Positions 1 to 12,462 are shown, counted from the first letter of the stretch. The stretch is 64,000 nucleotides of DNA from Lepus europaeus (GCF_033115175.1 NC_084834.1:10389294-10453293); one strand, 5' to 3'. Numbers and translations are program-made. Notes: generated by a model not told the origin, from the letters alone.

Positions 1-114
1 CTTCTTTGCCATGAATACCCATTTTGTCCATGACACCATGATGTGGGAATAGAAGGGAGAAAGTACATTGTCTTCAGGTTTCAGAAGCCTAGAGCCTAAT
101 AAAGTAGTAACCTC

Positions 115-173
115 TATTAAACTGATAAGAACAGATACTACACTTGATCTTAGCCAAAAGGCCGAGAAGCGAT
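115..173 (-). pseudogene. U2 snRNA 5' fragment, tailless retropseudogene
   Basis: Read on the minus strand, this is the first ~58 nt of U2 spliceosomal RNA, beginning at U2 nucleotide 1 (position 173) and including the branch-site recognition region. It stops abruptly with no poly(A). It is flanked by a 19-nt imperfect direct repeat (aaagtagtaacctctatta at 101-119; aaagcagtaacctctacta at 174-192; two transitions), the mark of L1-mediated insertion. There is no snRNA promoter and the 3' two thirds are missing, so it is not a functional gene. Confidence 0.88.
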
Positions 174-192
174 AAAGCAGTAACCTCTACTA

Positions 193-1974
193 ACCTTGAC
201 CTTGTTAGTTTATTACTTAACCTCCCTACTCCCTTAGATTTGAATGACTTGAATCCTGAGCTTCATAATAATCCCCTGCTAATACTAGATATTTTGTCTA
301 ATAGTATATTAGCTATTTAGTCCATCCTCAAAGTGTGTTTGTCAATAAGTGTTTTCTCACCAATATCTACCTTTGGTTTTATATCAATCTATTCAAAATT
401 ATTGAATATCTGATAGGACTTAGCATTGGGTTAAAGATGGTGACCTGTGTGAGTTATCCAAAGTATATGAGGTAGAAAGAAAAATATCTTGAACAGAAGG
501 TATGATTTGCACATAAATATCTCTGCACAAATGTGAACAGAGTTCTACAAGAAATATATTGGTGAACTATCACTTAAGAAACAAATTCTACCTTCATCGT
601 TTAATACCACTTTTCTATTATCTGGTTTCTGTATTATCATTGGTTAAGATTCGATTTGGTAAAAATATATAGCCCATATTTCAGCGAATCAAGATAAATA
701 ATAATGTAATTCAGAATAAAAAGGGCACTATCTGAACCCTGATCACTTCAGCTTTCTTTTAATAAAATAAGAGTTAAGTAGATGTGAAAATGACATTCTG
801 AGAAATAAAATGGTAATTATTATTTCCTGGTATTTTCAATAACTTACTACATGTATTCTTTCAAGGACTAATTATGAACTGGAGCAGTCATCATATTGTG
901 CAGGGAATATAAACTAGTAAAAAAGCAAAGTTATTTACTGCCAAGAGCTATTTTCCAATTTATAAATATGTAACAAGTTCCTGTATTTTCCATATGAAGA
1001 AATTACTTATAGTTCTAAAAATCTATTTCCTGGAAGAGATGTAATTAAGGCTGGAGCAGTTCTATAAAGACAATCACACTATTATTTTCATAAACAGTTA
1101 AGAATTAATGTAAAAGACATTCTCTGCATATTTCAGATAACAAGAAAATAAGTAAGGTTCCCCGGAATTCTATTATGAAATGTACTTTCTTTTGAATACA
1201 ATTCTGAAAATTATGAGGAACTGAAATAGCCAAGGTCATTAAAAAAGTATATTAACTTATTTTACAAAATTATCTCCTAAAGTTAAAATCCTACAAGAAG
1301 CGATTTTGTTGTAAATTTGAGAAATCTATAATGACCATGTTAATATGATTTTTATAACTTCAACTTAGCGGTGCCAAATTAGTCTTTGTTTCTAACACTT
1401 TTAAAAGAAAACTTCAAGTTAACAAACAAAGAAGGTAATTCATCCCCAAGTACCCACTAAATAGATTCCAATCTATTTAAACAATATATTTATAAACAGG
1501 ATTTATGTTTATTCCATTATCTTCTCTCCCATCCAATTTCCATTGGAAGATTCCATCTTGATGATCACCATATATCCATTTCTAAGGTCACTTCTAACAC
1601 TGAGTTAAAAGAATGAAACTAAATAAAAGTATGTTCCCATCTGAAATGAATGCGGAAATTACTTTATCAAAGGAAAATGCAGTTTCAATGGAAAATTGAT
1701 CATTTTAATGCCTTCATTTTTAAAATTTAAGACAGAAAATATAACTATTCAGTATGAAAAAATATTAAGCATTAAGGAAAAGTAATTCATAGAATAAAAT
1801 GCAAATTGTTAACAAATAAAGATAAAATGTTAAGATACATTCAAATGTTTAAGTTATTCAGTATCAAAAATGATAACATTCTGAGCTGGAAAAGATTCAA
1901 ACAAGCCTGCTCCTGTTATATATTTCTGGTAAATAAGAGACTCATAAAGTACTTTGGATGGGATTTAAAATATT
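193..1974. other. AT-rich single-copy DNA, no gene seen
   Basis: No long open frame, SINE or L1 is recognisable. Composition is AT-rich with frequent stops in all frames. I see no promoter or exon signal worth calling. Confidence 0.5.
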
Positions 1975-2286
1975 TACTTATTTATTTGACGGGTAGAGTT
2001 ATAGACAGTGAGAGTCAGAGAGAAAGGTCTTCCTTCCGTTGGTTCACTCCCCAAATGGCCAATACAGCTGGAGCTATGCCAATCCGAAGCCAGGAGCCAG
2101 GTGCTTCCTCCTGGTCTCCCTTGTAGGTGCAGGGGCCCAGGCACCTGGGCCCTCCTCCACTGCCTTCTCTGGCCACAGCAGAGAGCAGAACTGGAAGAGG
2201 AGCAACCGGGACTAGAACCTGGTGCCCATATGGGATGCTGGCACAGCAGGCAGAGGATTAACCAAGTGAGCCATGGCGCCCGCCCC
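1975..2286 (-). mobile_element. C repeat SINE
   Basis: Reads on the minus strand from the tRNA-like head (ends gccatggcgcccgcccc at 2286) to a GA-rich segment near 2008-2025 and an A-rich tail (tatttatttga on the plus strand). Open frames here are SINE translations and are not genes. Confidence 0.9.
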
Positions 2287-2587
2287 TATTTATTTATTTA
2301 TAACACTGAATGAAAGAAGAACAGAGTCTTAGAGAAAGAGCTCCCATCTGTGGTTCACTCCCCAAATGCCCACAATGACTAGGTCTGGGTCAGCACTGAA
2401 GCTAGGAACCAGGAGTGCTATTTAGGCTCCTCATGTGAGTGACAGGAACCGGTTACTGGAGCCATCACCACTGCCTCTCAGTGTCTGCATCAGCAGGAAG
2501 CTGGAATCAGAATTCAGAGCCGGATACCAGTCCCAGGCACTCCGGTTTGAGATATGATGTCTTAACCACTGAACTAATGCCTGCCTC
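2287..2587 (-). mobile_element. older C repeat SINE
   Basis: A diverged copy directly abutting the previous one in the same orientation. It keeps the ggttcactccccaaatg block (2352-2368) and a degraded tRNA-like head ending near 2587. Confidence 0.8.
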
Positions 2588-2965
2588 TTTGGATAGAATT
2601 TAACAATAGTTTTCAAAAGCATTAACATTTTATGCACTTGTTACCCATCCAATATTTTCTAAGAATTTGTGTGCATAAAAAAAGATAAGAGATGGACAAA
2701 GCATTTAGCTAAGGTGTCCATACTGATTGGCTCAAATCCTAGTTTGATCTCAAATGAAAAATATAGGTTGTGATTTTACTTCAACAACAATCCAACATAT
2801 AATACAGACAGTAGTTGTGGAAATGAACAAGAAAGTTGTGGAAGGGCTTATTTTGAAAATAATATAAGTAAAACACTGGAGAAATTTCTGCATTTAATGA
2901 CCAAATAGGAGGTAGCTGAGCATGTGAGATAAACTTAAAGGAATGATCAAAAATTTGAACAACAT

Positions 2966-3628
2966 CTCATATGACCCAGCCATCCCACTCCTGGGAAGTT
3001 ACCCAAGGGAAATGAAATCAGCATATGAAAGAGTTATCTGTACCCTCCATGTTTATTGCAGCTCAATTCACAATAACCAAGACATGGAATCACCCTAATG
3101 TTCCTAAGCGAAGACTGGATAAAGAAATTATGGGATATGCACACCATGGAATACTGCACAGCAGTAAAAAAAGCAAATGAAATCCTGTCATTTGCAACAA
3201 AATGGATACAACTGGAAAACATACTTAATGAAATAATCCAGTCTCAAAAGGACAAATACCATATGCTCTCCCTGATCTGTGGTAATTAACAGCACCTAAA
3301 AGGTAATCCATAGAAATGAAACTGACACAATGAGATGTAATGACTTTGAACAGCCCTTGTCTTGACTGTCAAGGAACAGTTTTTTGGTTTTTTTTTTCAT
3401 ACTATTTATTGAACTCCTTACTTGATATAGATTTAATCTCATGTGTATGAAGTTAATTGAAAATAGAACTTGCTTAAAAAAATAAAAATGGGGATAGGAG
3501 AGGGAGGAGGAAGAAGGGTGGGGAGTGTGGGTAGGAGAGAGGGCAGGGTAAAAACAATCACTATGTTCTTAAAGTTGTATTTATGAAATGCATGAAGTTT
3601 GTATGCCTTAAATAAAGTTTTCTAGAAA
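2966..3628 (+). mobile_element. 5'-truncated L1 3' end with perfect TSD
   Basis: Begins inside the C-terminal part of ORF2 (atgacccagccatcccactcc) and runs through the ORF2 stop near 3289, a purine/G-rich 3' UTR tract (about 3489-3547), a poly(A) signal near 3611 and a short A run. A 17-nt identical direct repeat, aaaaatttgaacaacat, flanks it at 2949-2965 and 3629-3645. This is one target-primed insertion truncated to about 660 bp. Confidence 0.93.
3098..3289 (+). pseudogene. L1 ORF2 C-terminal remnant
   Basis: A 63-codon open stretch matching the end of the intact ORF2 at 31.9-32.1 kb (DWIKKLWDM, then a YHMLSLICGN-like terminus). It lacks the endonuclease and reverse transcriptase domains because the element is 5'-truncated, so it is non-functional. 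Confidence 0.85.
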
Positions 3629-3645
3629 AAAAATTTGAACAACAT

Positions 3646-4876
3646 ACTATTCCTCATTATTATTTGCTCCATATCACTGTTCTCACATCGGAATTATTTC
3701 TATATCCTACATTTCTTTTCTTTAATTGCATATTGCTTCCCCATTTTGTTCTTAAACTGAGGGAAACACTAATATTTTAAATCATTACATATTACTTCTT
3801 TGCCTTGATCACTTACTGGTGCCTGTTCTATGCAAAGTTCTCACAAAGCTCTTTATTATCGCTCTACCCTCCTATTCTTCTATTTAGCCTTCCTCTCATC
3901 TAGCACAGGGCCAGTCCTGCTGATCACGGAGCACTGCACCCATGCTTCCTCAAAGACCTGGCAGGTGACTTTCCTCTGTTCCTTCTCTATAACTCTGCAC
4001 TTCCTTTGTGTCTTTCTCAGGTGTACTCTTCTCATTCAGACATTCCTTGATCACCCTAACTGACAAAGCACTGCCCACCTCAGCACTAACTTCTCCAATT
4101 CCTCGTTTCCTAGCCCACCCCCCACACTCTCCTATTTAAAGTCCTATACTTTAGTCACTGCTATCTGTCTATCACATAGGATAGCATTGGTGCACAGCGG
4201 TTGCTCCTTTGGTCCCTGAGGAGATGCCCCAAGTGCTTTCTGCTGGCCTTTTCCGGAGCCGGGGTCCTTTTGTTCTTCTGTGTTATTCTGGAGGAGGGGA
4301 AGAGTGGTGGACAGAAGTCAGTTCTTTTCTCTTGTCATAGAAACTTTGCTGAGACAATCAGTGGCTAGCTACCCTCAGAGTATACTATGTACCCTTTCTT
4401 TGCATGGAATCTTGCAATATCTCTTATTTCTTTCTCTGAAAGCTCATGGGCTTATCGTTACTTCATGGAAATTTGACAGGAAATAGAGCACAGGACATTC
4501 CTTCCAGGTGACCCCAGCATCACTTCTCCTTTATCTTTTTGCCCAAAGTCCATCATCTTGAAATAAATACTTACCTGTTCTTTTTTTTATTTTTTTCAAT
4601 CAAGAAAGCACATAATCTATATTTAACCTTATTTCTTTCAACTCTTTTATTTTTATGATCCTACACAAAAAAAAAGCAATACAAAAGTACATTTCTAACT
4701 GTGTTTTCATCTGCAAATTACATGGCATAATTTTGATAAATTCATTGGAGTATATGGCCTATCTTGTATACTCCTGGGCTTCTTTTGCTGCAAATTCAAA
4801 ATAAAATCTTAGATGTTGCAATTTACTCAGTAAAAGCCATTAAAATGTGCATCCAATCAATGACAAAGGAAATGGA
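3646..4876. repeat. single-copy DNA with probable L2 3' remnant
   Basis: About 3970-4140 resembles the L2 3' region (tcttctcattcagacattccttgatcaccctaa and the pyrimidine-rich stretch after it), plus orientation, strongly diverged. The rest shows no gene. The open frames at 3830-4063 and 4280-4486 have no recognisable domain. Confidence 0.4.
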
Positions 4877-5186
4877 GGGGCCAGTGCTGTGGTACAGTAG
4901 GCTAAGCCTCCACCTGCGGCCCCTGCATTTCATATGGGTGCCTGTTCGAGTCCCGACCGCTCCACTTCCAATTCAGCTCTCTGCTATGGCCTAGGAAAGT
5001 GGTAGAAGACAGCCTAAGTGCTTGGGCCTCTGCATCCATGTGGGAGACCTGGCTCACAGCTTCAGATCGGCTTAGTGTTGGCCACTGTAGCCACCTGGGG
5101 GAATGAACCAGCAGATGGAAGACCTCTCTCTCTCTCTCTGCCTCTCTGTAACTCTGCTTTTCAAAGAAAATATTAAAAAGAAAAAA
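4877..5186 (+). mobile_element. C repeat SINE
   Basis: Starts ggggccagtgctgtgg, has a B-box-like gttcgagtcc (4947-4956), a CT run near 5126-5140 and an A-rich tail. An imperfect duplication (aaaggaaatggag / aaaaggaaacggag) flanks it. Confidence 0.92.
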
Positions 5187-5509
5187 GGAAACGGAGTCTA
5201 AGAAATGGGGTGAGATCCTGTTTGACCTAATGCCTAGAGTAGAGTTGTCCAGCTGATATTTTGAATCTTGACTCTTCGGTGAGATGTAATTAAGAAATAG
5301 GCAGGGGACTACATGGAAGCTGGTGAGAGGGTAGCATTAGATGATGCCTCAATCCACATAAAAGGTGAAAGAGAAGACAGGCTCAGAGAGCTAATTCAGT
5401 GATCAGATCACATAAAGAAATGGAGGAGACTATGAGAAATGAGAGAGAAATTAATCACTCATTTTAATGTGACTGCCATTGAAAAACTGACTTACTTTAA
5501 AAATAAAAA

Positions 5510-5751
5510 GATGAGGCAGCTGTTTTACCTAGATGTTAAGATCTCCACATCCCATGTTGGAGTATCTAGGATTAAGTTCCAGCTCTACTCCTGATTCCAG
5601 CTTCCTGCTAATGTGCACCTTGAGAGAAAGCAACTGATGGCTCAAACAGTTGAGTCCCTGCCACCGAGTTTGGAGACCTTGATTAATTTCTTTGTTCCCA
5701 TCTTCAGCACTGGTCATTTGGGGAGGGAACAGCAGATGCATGCATTAACAC

Positions 5752-5811
<60 letters not shown>

Positions 5812-5848
5812 CCCTCATCTTTACTCTCAAACAGTTAAATTTTTAAAA
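5510..5848 (+). mobile_element. old C repeat SINE with expanded CT tract
   Basis: The head is diverged (gaggcagctgttttacctag), the body is recognisable through tcatttggggagggaac (5714-5730), and the pyrimidine segment has expanded into a microsatellite. Confidence 0.8.
5755..5815 (+). repeat. (CT)n microsatellite
   Basis: About 60 nt of CT dinucleotides with few interruptions, arisen from the pyrimidine tract of the host SINE. Confidence 0.95.
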
Positions 5849-5901
5849 AAATTCCAGTTACAGAATCACAGGTATATCACATACTGTTTTAACAATACCT
5901 T

Positions 5902-6213
5902 GGGGCCGGCGCTGTGGCTCACTTGGTTAATCTTACACCTGTGGCGTCAGCATCCCATATGGGTGCCGGGTTCTAGTCCCGGTTGCTCCTCTTCCAGTCC
6001 AGCTCTCTGCTGTGGACCGGGAAGGCAGTGGAGGATGGCCCAAGTGCTTGGGCCCTGCACCCACGTGGGAGACCAGGAAGGGGTACCTGGTTTCTGACTT
6101 CGGATCAGCGCAGCTCCAGCCATAGCTGCCATTTGGGGAGTAAACCAATGGAAGGAAGACCTTTCTCTCTGTCTCTCTCTCACTGTCTGTAAAATTTAAA
6201 AAAATATATATAT
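5902..6213 (+). mobile_element. C repeat SINE
   Basis: Well-preserved head (ggggccggcgctgtggctca) and full body. The tail has become an (AT)n run, and ataccttg is duplicated at both ends (5895-5902 and about 6216-6223). Confidence 0.94.
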
Positions 6214-7780
6214 ATATACCTTGATTCCCCCTGCCCTTTACCTTCCCTCAAAAGCATTGAGACAAGGGTGGAAGTAATTAGTTAGCAGAATTGATTTCTG
6301 TAAAAACTGCTAGGAGAGTGGGAAAGTAAGACAAAGGAAAAAAACCAGCAGGGAACACATTATCAAGGAAGTTATCCACTGTGGGCAGAGAAGCATCCTG
6401 ATCTCACTGAGGAAATCTACATGTAGACAACGTTCCTCAGAATTATTCCCACAAAGGGCAAAGGGAGCTGGTGTTTAAACACCAAGTGCTCATCCAGTGT
6501 GTTTTTAGGACTACAAGTTTCCTTGGGTACTTAGAAAACTTCATGGAAAAATGGAATTAAAAGATAAGCTTACCTTGGTGCAAAACAATTTGAAATCCAT
6601 GCACAATATTTTCATAATGGGCATTTTCCATGAATTTTTGAAGAGCACTCTACAAATAGATTTTAGAAGTTTTTTGCGCTAATGTAAACTTTCTTTCATT
6701 TCAACTCTCCCACAAACTTTCTGAAGTACTTTGTGAAGCCTTAGCTCTAAGCCGATCCCAGCTTGCCTGCCTTGATCTAGCTGGCTCCTGTGAGCAAGGA
6801 AAAGCCCTGAACTAGAGCTTTACAGTGACTCCAGAGGACATCAAAGTGAAGGTGGGTGTTGAAGAGACCTGGGGAGATCACAAGAGCCTCAGTTATATTT
6901 TCATTGCTGTATAGAATCATTTCATTTGGCTTCATGTAATCCATTCCATGCTTGCTCTCAAAACTTGCTTAGGTATTTATACTTCTACTGAAATTTTCTC
7001 TCTCCCTCTCTGCACCCCTCCTTTGGTCAGTTTTGAAAAAAAAAAAAAAACAGACCCTCTGCATTTCCCAATGTATTTCAGAATTTATGTCAATTATTAT
7101 TCTTTATTCTACCTTTATAAGGAAATCTGTTGTAGTAGCTAGCTATAAAAACATTCCTGAGGTTTGCAACTGGAAAGAGAAATGGATTCAGGAAATTATC
7201 CATATGGATTTTATAGATTTTTCTTCCATCATTAAGCTACTACTGTCAACTCTCAATGAACACCACACTCTATCTTGGGGCAGGCGGTCTGCAAGCAGCA
7301 AGCCAAGTATGTGTCCAGCCCTCTCAGGGAACTCTCTGTTCAGGCTGTAATTCATTTGCCTAAGTTCGGCCATATGTTCTCATATATTGCAGTTTCTGGT
7401 CCTCTGCCACCTATACTGTGGACCTCTCAATAAAACTGATTGCTGGGCTTTGTAGGATGATGCTAAGGGTATTCCTTTCATCCATGTTATTAGTTTCATA
7501 ATGTAGATAGAGACTGGCAATTTAAATTAGTGAAATTATGTGTGCTTAGGCTATGGAAAAAGACATATAACAAGAGATTATTTCTGAAGTTAAAAAGAAT
7601 TTGAAGTACTAAGAAAAATTTCCCTGGTAAATCAAGTCCAAGCAAGAGAAAAAGGAAAAAAAATAATGATGAAGGAAAGCATTCTAGTCCAATTGGATAT
7701 TTTTCTGCAAAATTTTAACTGCACACATGGATATTGGTGTGATTTTATCTGAAAAGAGGAAAAATTCTGAAGTTAAAACA
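6214..7780. other. single-copy DNA with one mariner-like MITE
   Basis: Apart from the short palindromic element near 6530-6660, nothing is recognised. The frames at 6948-7350 are short, cross an A run and have no domain. Confidence 0.45.
6530..6660 (+). mobile_element. short palindromic DNA transposon, mariner-like (copy A)
   Basis: The left end gggtacttagaaaacttcatgg pairs with the right end ccatgaatttttgaagagcact as imperfect terminal inverted repeats around about 130 bp with no coding capacity. Diverged relatives occur in this window near 38.76, 41.06 and 44.61 kb. Family name is uncertain. Confidence 0.5.
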
Positions 7781-7790
7781 ATATATTAAG

Positions 7791-8047
7791 GAGCCAGTGC
7801 CATGGTTCACTTGGTTAATCCTCTGCCTGCAGCGTCGGCATCCCATATGGACACTGGTTCTAGTCCCAGTTGCTCCTCTTTCAGTCCAGCTCTCTGTTGT
7901 GGCCCAGAAAGGCAATGGAGGATGACCCAGGTGTTTGGTCCCTGCACCCACATGGGAGACCAGGGGAAACAGCTGGCTCCTGGCTTCGGATCGGTGCAGC
8001 GCACCAGCCGTAGGGGCCATTTGGGCAGTGAACCAATGGAAGGAAAA

Positions 8048-8088
<41 letters not shown>

Positions 8089-8121
8089 AACTCTGTCAAA
8101 TAAAAAAATTTATAAAAAGTT
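7791..8121 (+). mobile_element. C repeat SINE
   Basis: Full-length copy with a (CT)n tract at 8051-8081 and an AAAT-type tail. The flank atatattaag is repeated at 7781-7790 and 8122-8131. Confidence 0.94.
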
Positions 8122-8166
8122 ATATATTAAGATTACTATTGTACTGGTATTTAAAATCGTTTATCA

Positions 8167-8514
8167 GGGGCCAGAGCTGTGGTGCAATGGGTTAATGCCC
8201 TGGCCTGAAGTGCCAGCATCCCATATGGGCGCCGGTTCAAGTTTCAGCTGCTCCACTTCCCATCCAGCTCTCTGCTATGGCCTGGGATAGTAGTGGAGGA
8301 TGCCCCAAGTCCTTGGGTCCCTGTATCCACGTGGGAGGCTCGGAAGAAGCTCCTGGTTTCTGGCTTCGGATTGGTACAGCTCCGGCCATTGCGGCCAATT
8401 GGGGAGTGAACCATAAGATGGAAGACCACTCTCTCTTTCTCTGCCTCTCTTCTCTCTGTGTAACTCTGACTTTCAAGTAAAGTAAATAAATTTTTTAAAA
8501 AATAAAATAAAATA
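8167..8514 (+). mobile_element. C repeat SINE
   Basis: Starts ggggccagagctgtgg and ends in an AAATA-rich tail. The short duplication tttatcag lies at both ends (8160-8167 and 8516-8523). Confidence 0.94.
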
Positions 8515-8529
8515 ATTTATCAGATACAA

Positions 8530-9040
8530 TTTATATATAAACTATACCTAATTTGAACAGACAGTTCTATGAGCTATGACAAATGTATATCCCTGTAATT
8601 ACAGCCCTAATCAAGATGCAAAACATTTTCTCACCAAAGGAAGATCTCTTCTGAGTCCTGGTAGTCAGTTCAGCTCTTCCCTTCAGCCTCTTCCTTACTT
8701 TCATCACTGGAATCAGTTCTGATTTCCATCCCTATAAATTGGATAATTATTGAACTTCATGATGGAGAATCATAATAATATACCTTTTGTTTCTTGCATT
8801 TTGATTCATCATAATCTTTCTGAATTTCATTCCAATAGTTACATCACTGTGTATTTTTTGAGATGCATTCCTGTGGCTATAATGATATGTGTAGTACACA
8901 TTATTGCTGTATGATATTCTACTGCATAAAATTTATGAATTTGTGTCTTGTTTGAAAATTGGAAGGGGCCTCTGATAATCTACATTCTTGTTCTTTCATT
9001 GGAAATTATTTTACAGTGTGTCTTGAATGAGGACAGCCTG
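8530..9040 (-). mobile_element. ancient L1 fragment
   Basis: Antisense to the 3' end of ORF2 and the 3' UTR of an old mammalian L1. Blocks such as ccctataaattggataatt and ttgctgtatgatattctactgc follow the familiar order. No open frame remains. Confidence 0.55.
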
Positions 9041-11079
9041 GGAATTAAAAACATTCTTGGGAAATATGTTGACTCTGTTACATTCAGGTTTAAGTCCAAA
9101 CCTTTGGAGTCTTAAATTCATTTCTCCCTTGTTGAAATGCTCTCACCACTGGTAAAGACAGTCTTGTGTTTGCCCATAGTCATACTCATGGAAGAACCAG
9201 AGGATGTTGTTAGCATCATGCTAATCTCAGTAGGGATGGGCAAAGAACTCAAACTTGAAAAAAAAAAAAAATGGCTCATGTTTGGAATTTTTCTCTTTCA
9301 TAAATTGCAATTGGCACAATATAAATTATTTGGCTAACTCTGGCCAGATTTCAGTCTGTCTGCAGGGACTATTTCTGTGTGTTTGATCAGAATTTCCGTA
9401 AAACCCCACTAATGTTTCAGTAGTAGTGAAGAAAATCATGCAAAACAACAAGTCATCTATTTTCAAAATTTACATAGCCCACAGGGATTTGAATGAATCA
9501 ACATAATTAAAATGTCCATTGTCTTCTCCTTTACAGCCCTTTGGCATTGAGTAAGACTTTCAGAGTTTTTTGTATTAGGCATAATGACATTGCCTAATCA
9601 ACATCAGAAAGTATGATTTTCTAAAGTATTATGAAACAGATTAGTGTGCAGTATGGGTAAATTGGAGACTTTTTAGCTCTTTATAAAAAATGTATTAGCA
9701 CCTCCGATACACTTCATAATCATCAGTTGTTTCCCATTATATTGCATGGAGTCCTCTTCTTCAATCCACTAGAAGTGATTTTGTCACCCCATCTAGAAAG
9801 GTTCTCAACCAACAGTCTGTGCCAAAATCAAAACAAGCAGCAGGGCACTTGAATGTGGCTTAAGGAAAGCCAATAAATGCCATTGTTGCCTCATTAAAAG
9901 AGCACATCATATTTTTAAAATAAAGAAAATTTAGCTTAACTTTACAAGGACAAAAACTCACCAGAAATGGTTATTGCAAAGTAACAATTATATATGTAAA
10001 ACATATTAAATAAAATAGCTGAATATAACTTTTGTGTTACTTATTATTTGATGAAATGAGAAATAATAACTTTATAAGAATGTTAATTCATACACATGAA
10101 ATTAAAAAACAACTTTCAAGGAAAATATGTAAGTGTCTTATAATTAATTGCTTATGGGAGCTGAAAAATAAGTTTTCTAGTAGTAAGCAGATAAAAAGTG
10201 TTTTATAAAAAGTAACATGAAACATTAAGAATCAAAACTTGAAGCAACTAAGCTTTGAGTGGAATTAGGAAAATAAATATCAGATCTTTCAGAATAACCA
10301 CATAGTCTATGAAAATAAAGTAATACAACATATAGGCATTTTTACTTATTCCTTTCAAAAATCAAAATTTCTAATTTTCAAAATCTAATTTCTTGAGAGT
10401 AAGTAGATGACAATGACAGGTGATGGATCAACATCAAGGAGGACATTGTATAACAGCCTAGAAGAATGAGCCATCTACTATTGTTTTTGATGTACAGACA
10501 AATGATAAGCCTATATATGGGGGTGGACATGGAAAAAATAGAGCAAATAAGTTTTCAAATGTAGATTTCAATTTTTCAAATGTAGGATTTACAACAGGAG
10601 CATAGAATGTAAATGAAAAATCAGGTGTTATGGAATATTTCAAAAACGTTGAATAACAAACGTATAATAGTAGAATATAGTGCTGTAATCATGATAGAGC
10701 ATCTAGGCAAAACACTGCCTTTTCATAACATTTAAATAACTTAAAATTTGAAAATCTTGAGAAAGTACTTTCTGTCTCCTTTGAATTGTACTTATGCATT
10801 ACTGTCCCACAAATGGTCAGGCTATGACCAGTGTTAGCTGAACTTTTATATGTGGCATTTTCCTGACTATGAGAGTAAAAGCTATGCTGTTTAAAAATAT
10901 CAGCATTATAACAAATCTTGCTCCCACAAAGCCCATGGGCTGACATTTTACAGACCTGGCCCTGCCACATGTTATTGTGTGTCATTCCACAAGCCTCAGT
11001 TGAAAGATTGAATGAAACAGTAAGATCTCCTTTTGAAATATACTCTGTTATTTACCTAAGTTATCATTTTATAGAGAAC
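9041..11079. other. AT-rich single-copy DNA, no gene seen
   Basis: No interspersed repeat or exon is recognised. The 66-, 61- and 98-codon frames at 9137-9337, 10458-10643 and 10689-10985 have no motif and look random. Confidence 0.45.
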
Positions 11080-11704
11080 CTTACAGTATATTAACATTAC
11101 CTATAGTTACCCTAAGTTACCCTACTGTGTAATAGAACTCTAGAAGTTCTTACTCCTATCTAGCTATACCCCCAATACCTGTCAATCAACCATTCTCTAT
11201 ACCTAACTGCCCCCTTCTCTCCCAAGGCTCTAGTAACCACCATAATAGTTTAATTTCTGAGATTACCAACTATTTTTTTTAGACTTGACATATGATTGAG
11301 AGCATGTGATATTTGTCTTTCTGTGCTTTTGTGTTTCACTTCAGATAGTAAGCTCTGATTCTGTCCATGTTCTTGCAAATGCCAAAATTCCATCTCTTTT
11401 TTATGGCTGAGTGGTATCCCAGGGTGTGTAGGTACCACATTTTCCTTACACATTCACTGGTGCATGGACACACAGGTTCTTCTTAGTTCTTGGCGTTCAG
11501 GAAAAGAGCTGCAATCCTCCAGGGAGTACAGATGTCTCTTTGACAGACTGATTTCATTTCCCTTGGATGTGTATACCCAGCAGTGGGATTGTGGGTCATG
11601 TGACAGTTCTGTTTTTAGTTTTTGGAGAATCTCCACACTGTATTCCACAATGACAGTGTGTGAGGGTACCCTTCCTTCCACATCTTCATCAGCACTTAGC
11701 TATC

Positions 11705-12038
11705 TTTTTTTTTTTTTTTTTGACAGGCAGAGTGGATAGTGAGAGAGAGAGAGACAGAGAGAAAGGTCTTCCTTTGCCGTTGGTTCACCCTCCAATGGCC
11801 GCTGCGGCCGGCGCACCACGCTGATCCGATGGCAGGAGCCAGGTGCTTCTCCTGGTCTCCCATGGGGTGCAGGGCCCAAGCACTTGGGCCATCCTCCACT
11901 GCACTCCCTGGCCACAGCAGAGAGCTGGCCTGGAAGAGGGACAACCGGGACAGAATCCGGCGCCCCAACCGGCACTAGAACCCGGTGTGCCAGCGCCGCA
12001 AGGCGGAGGATTAGCCTAGTGAGCCGCGGCGCCGGCCT
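11705..12038 (-). mobile_element. C repeat SINE inside L1
   Basis: Young subfamily. The plus strand starts with a T17 run then tgacaggcagagtgg, and ends at the GC-rich head gccgcggcgccggcc near 12037. Many CpGs are kept. Confidence 0.94.
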
Positions 12039-12097
12039 CTTTTTTCATTCTGATAACAGCCAATCTCAGTAGACTGGGATGATATCTCATTGTAGTT

Positions 12098-12150
12098 TTT
12101 TGTTTTGTTTTGTTTTGTTTTGTTTTGTTTTGTTTTGTTTTTGTTTGTTT
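12098..12150 (+). repeat. (TTTTG)n microsatellite in SINE tail
   Basis: About eight tgttt/ttttg units followed by tttgtttgtttg. It is derived from the poly(A) of the adjoining C repeat. Confidence 0.93.
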
Positions 12151-12462
12151 GTTTGACAGGCAGAGTGGACAGAGAGAGAGAGAGAGAGAGAAAGGTCTTC
12201 CTTTGCCGTTGGTTCACCCTCCAATGGCTGCCATGGCAGGTGCACCGCGCTGATCCGATGGCAGGAGCCAGGTGCTTCTCCTGGTCTCCCATGGGGTGCA
12301 GGGCCCAAGCACTTGGGCCATCCTCCGTTGCCTCCCTGGCCACAGCAGAGAGCTGGCCTGAAGAGGGGCAACCGGGACAGAATCCAGTGCCCTGACCGGG
12401 ACTAGAACCAGGTGTGCCGGCGCCGCAGGCGGAGGATTAGCCTATTGAGCCGCTGTGCTGGC
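12099..12462 (-). mobile_element. C repeat SINE inside L1, with TSD
   Basis: Same young subfamily and orientation as the previous copy. The exact 13-bp duplication ctcattgtagttt lies at 12086-12098 and 12463-12475. The A tail has turned into a TTTTG pentamer run on the plus strand. Confidence 0.96.

Noticed and set aside
115..173. Functional U2 snRNA gene
   Set aside because: Only the 5' third is present, flanked by a TSD and without an snRNA promoter.
7745..8476. Overlapping 60-160-codon frames on both strands
   Set aside because: They are translations of C repeats (Glu-Arg or Leu-Ser runs come from the CT tract). The same peptides recur wherever a C repeat lies.
11464..12395. Proteins rich in CTPWETRRSTW- or GPSAWALHP-like segments
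   Set aside because: These phrases come from the SINE body and recur at 22.6, 37.7, 50.3, 58.2 and 62.4 kb.
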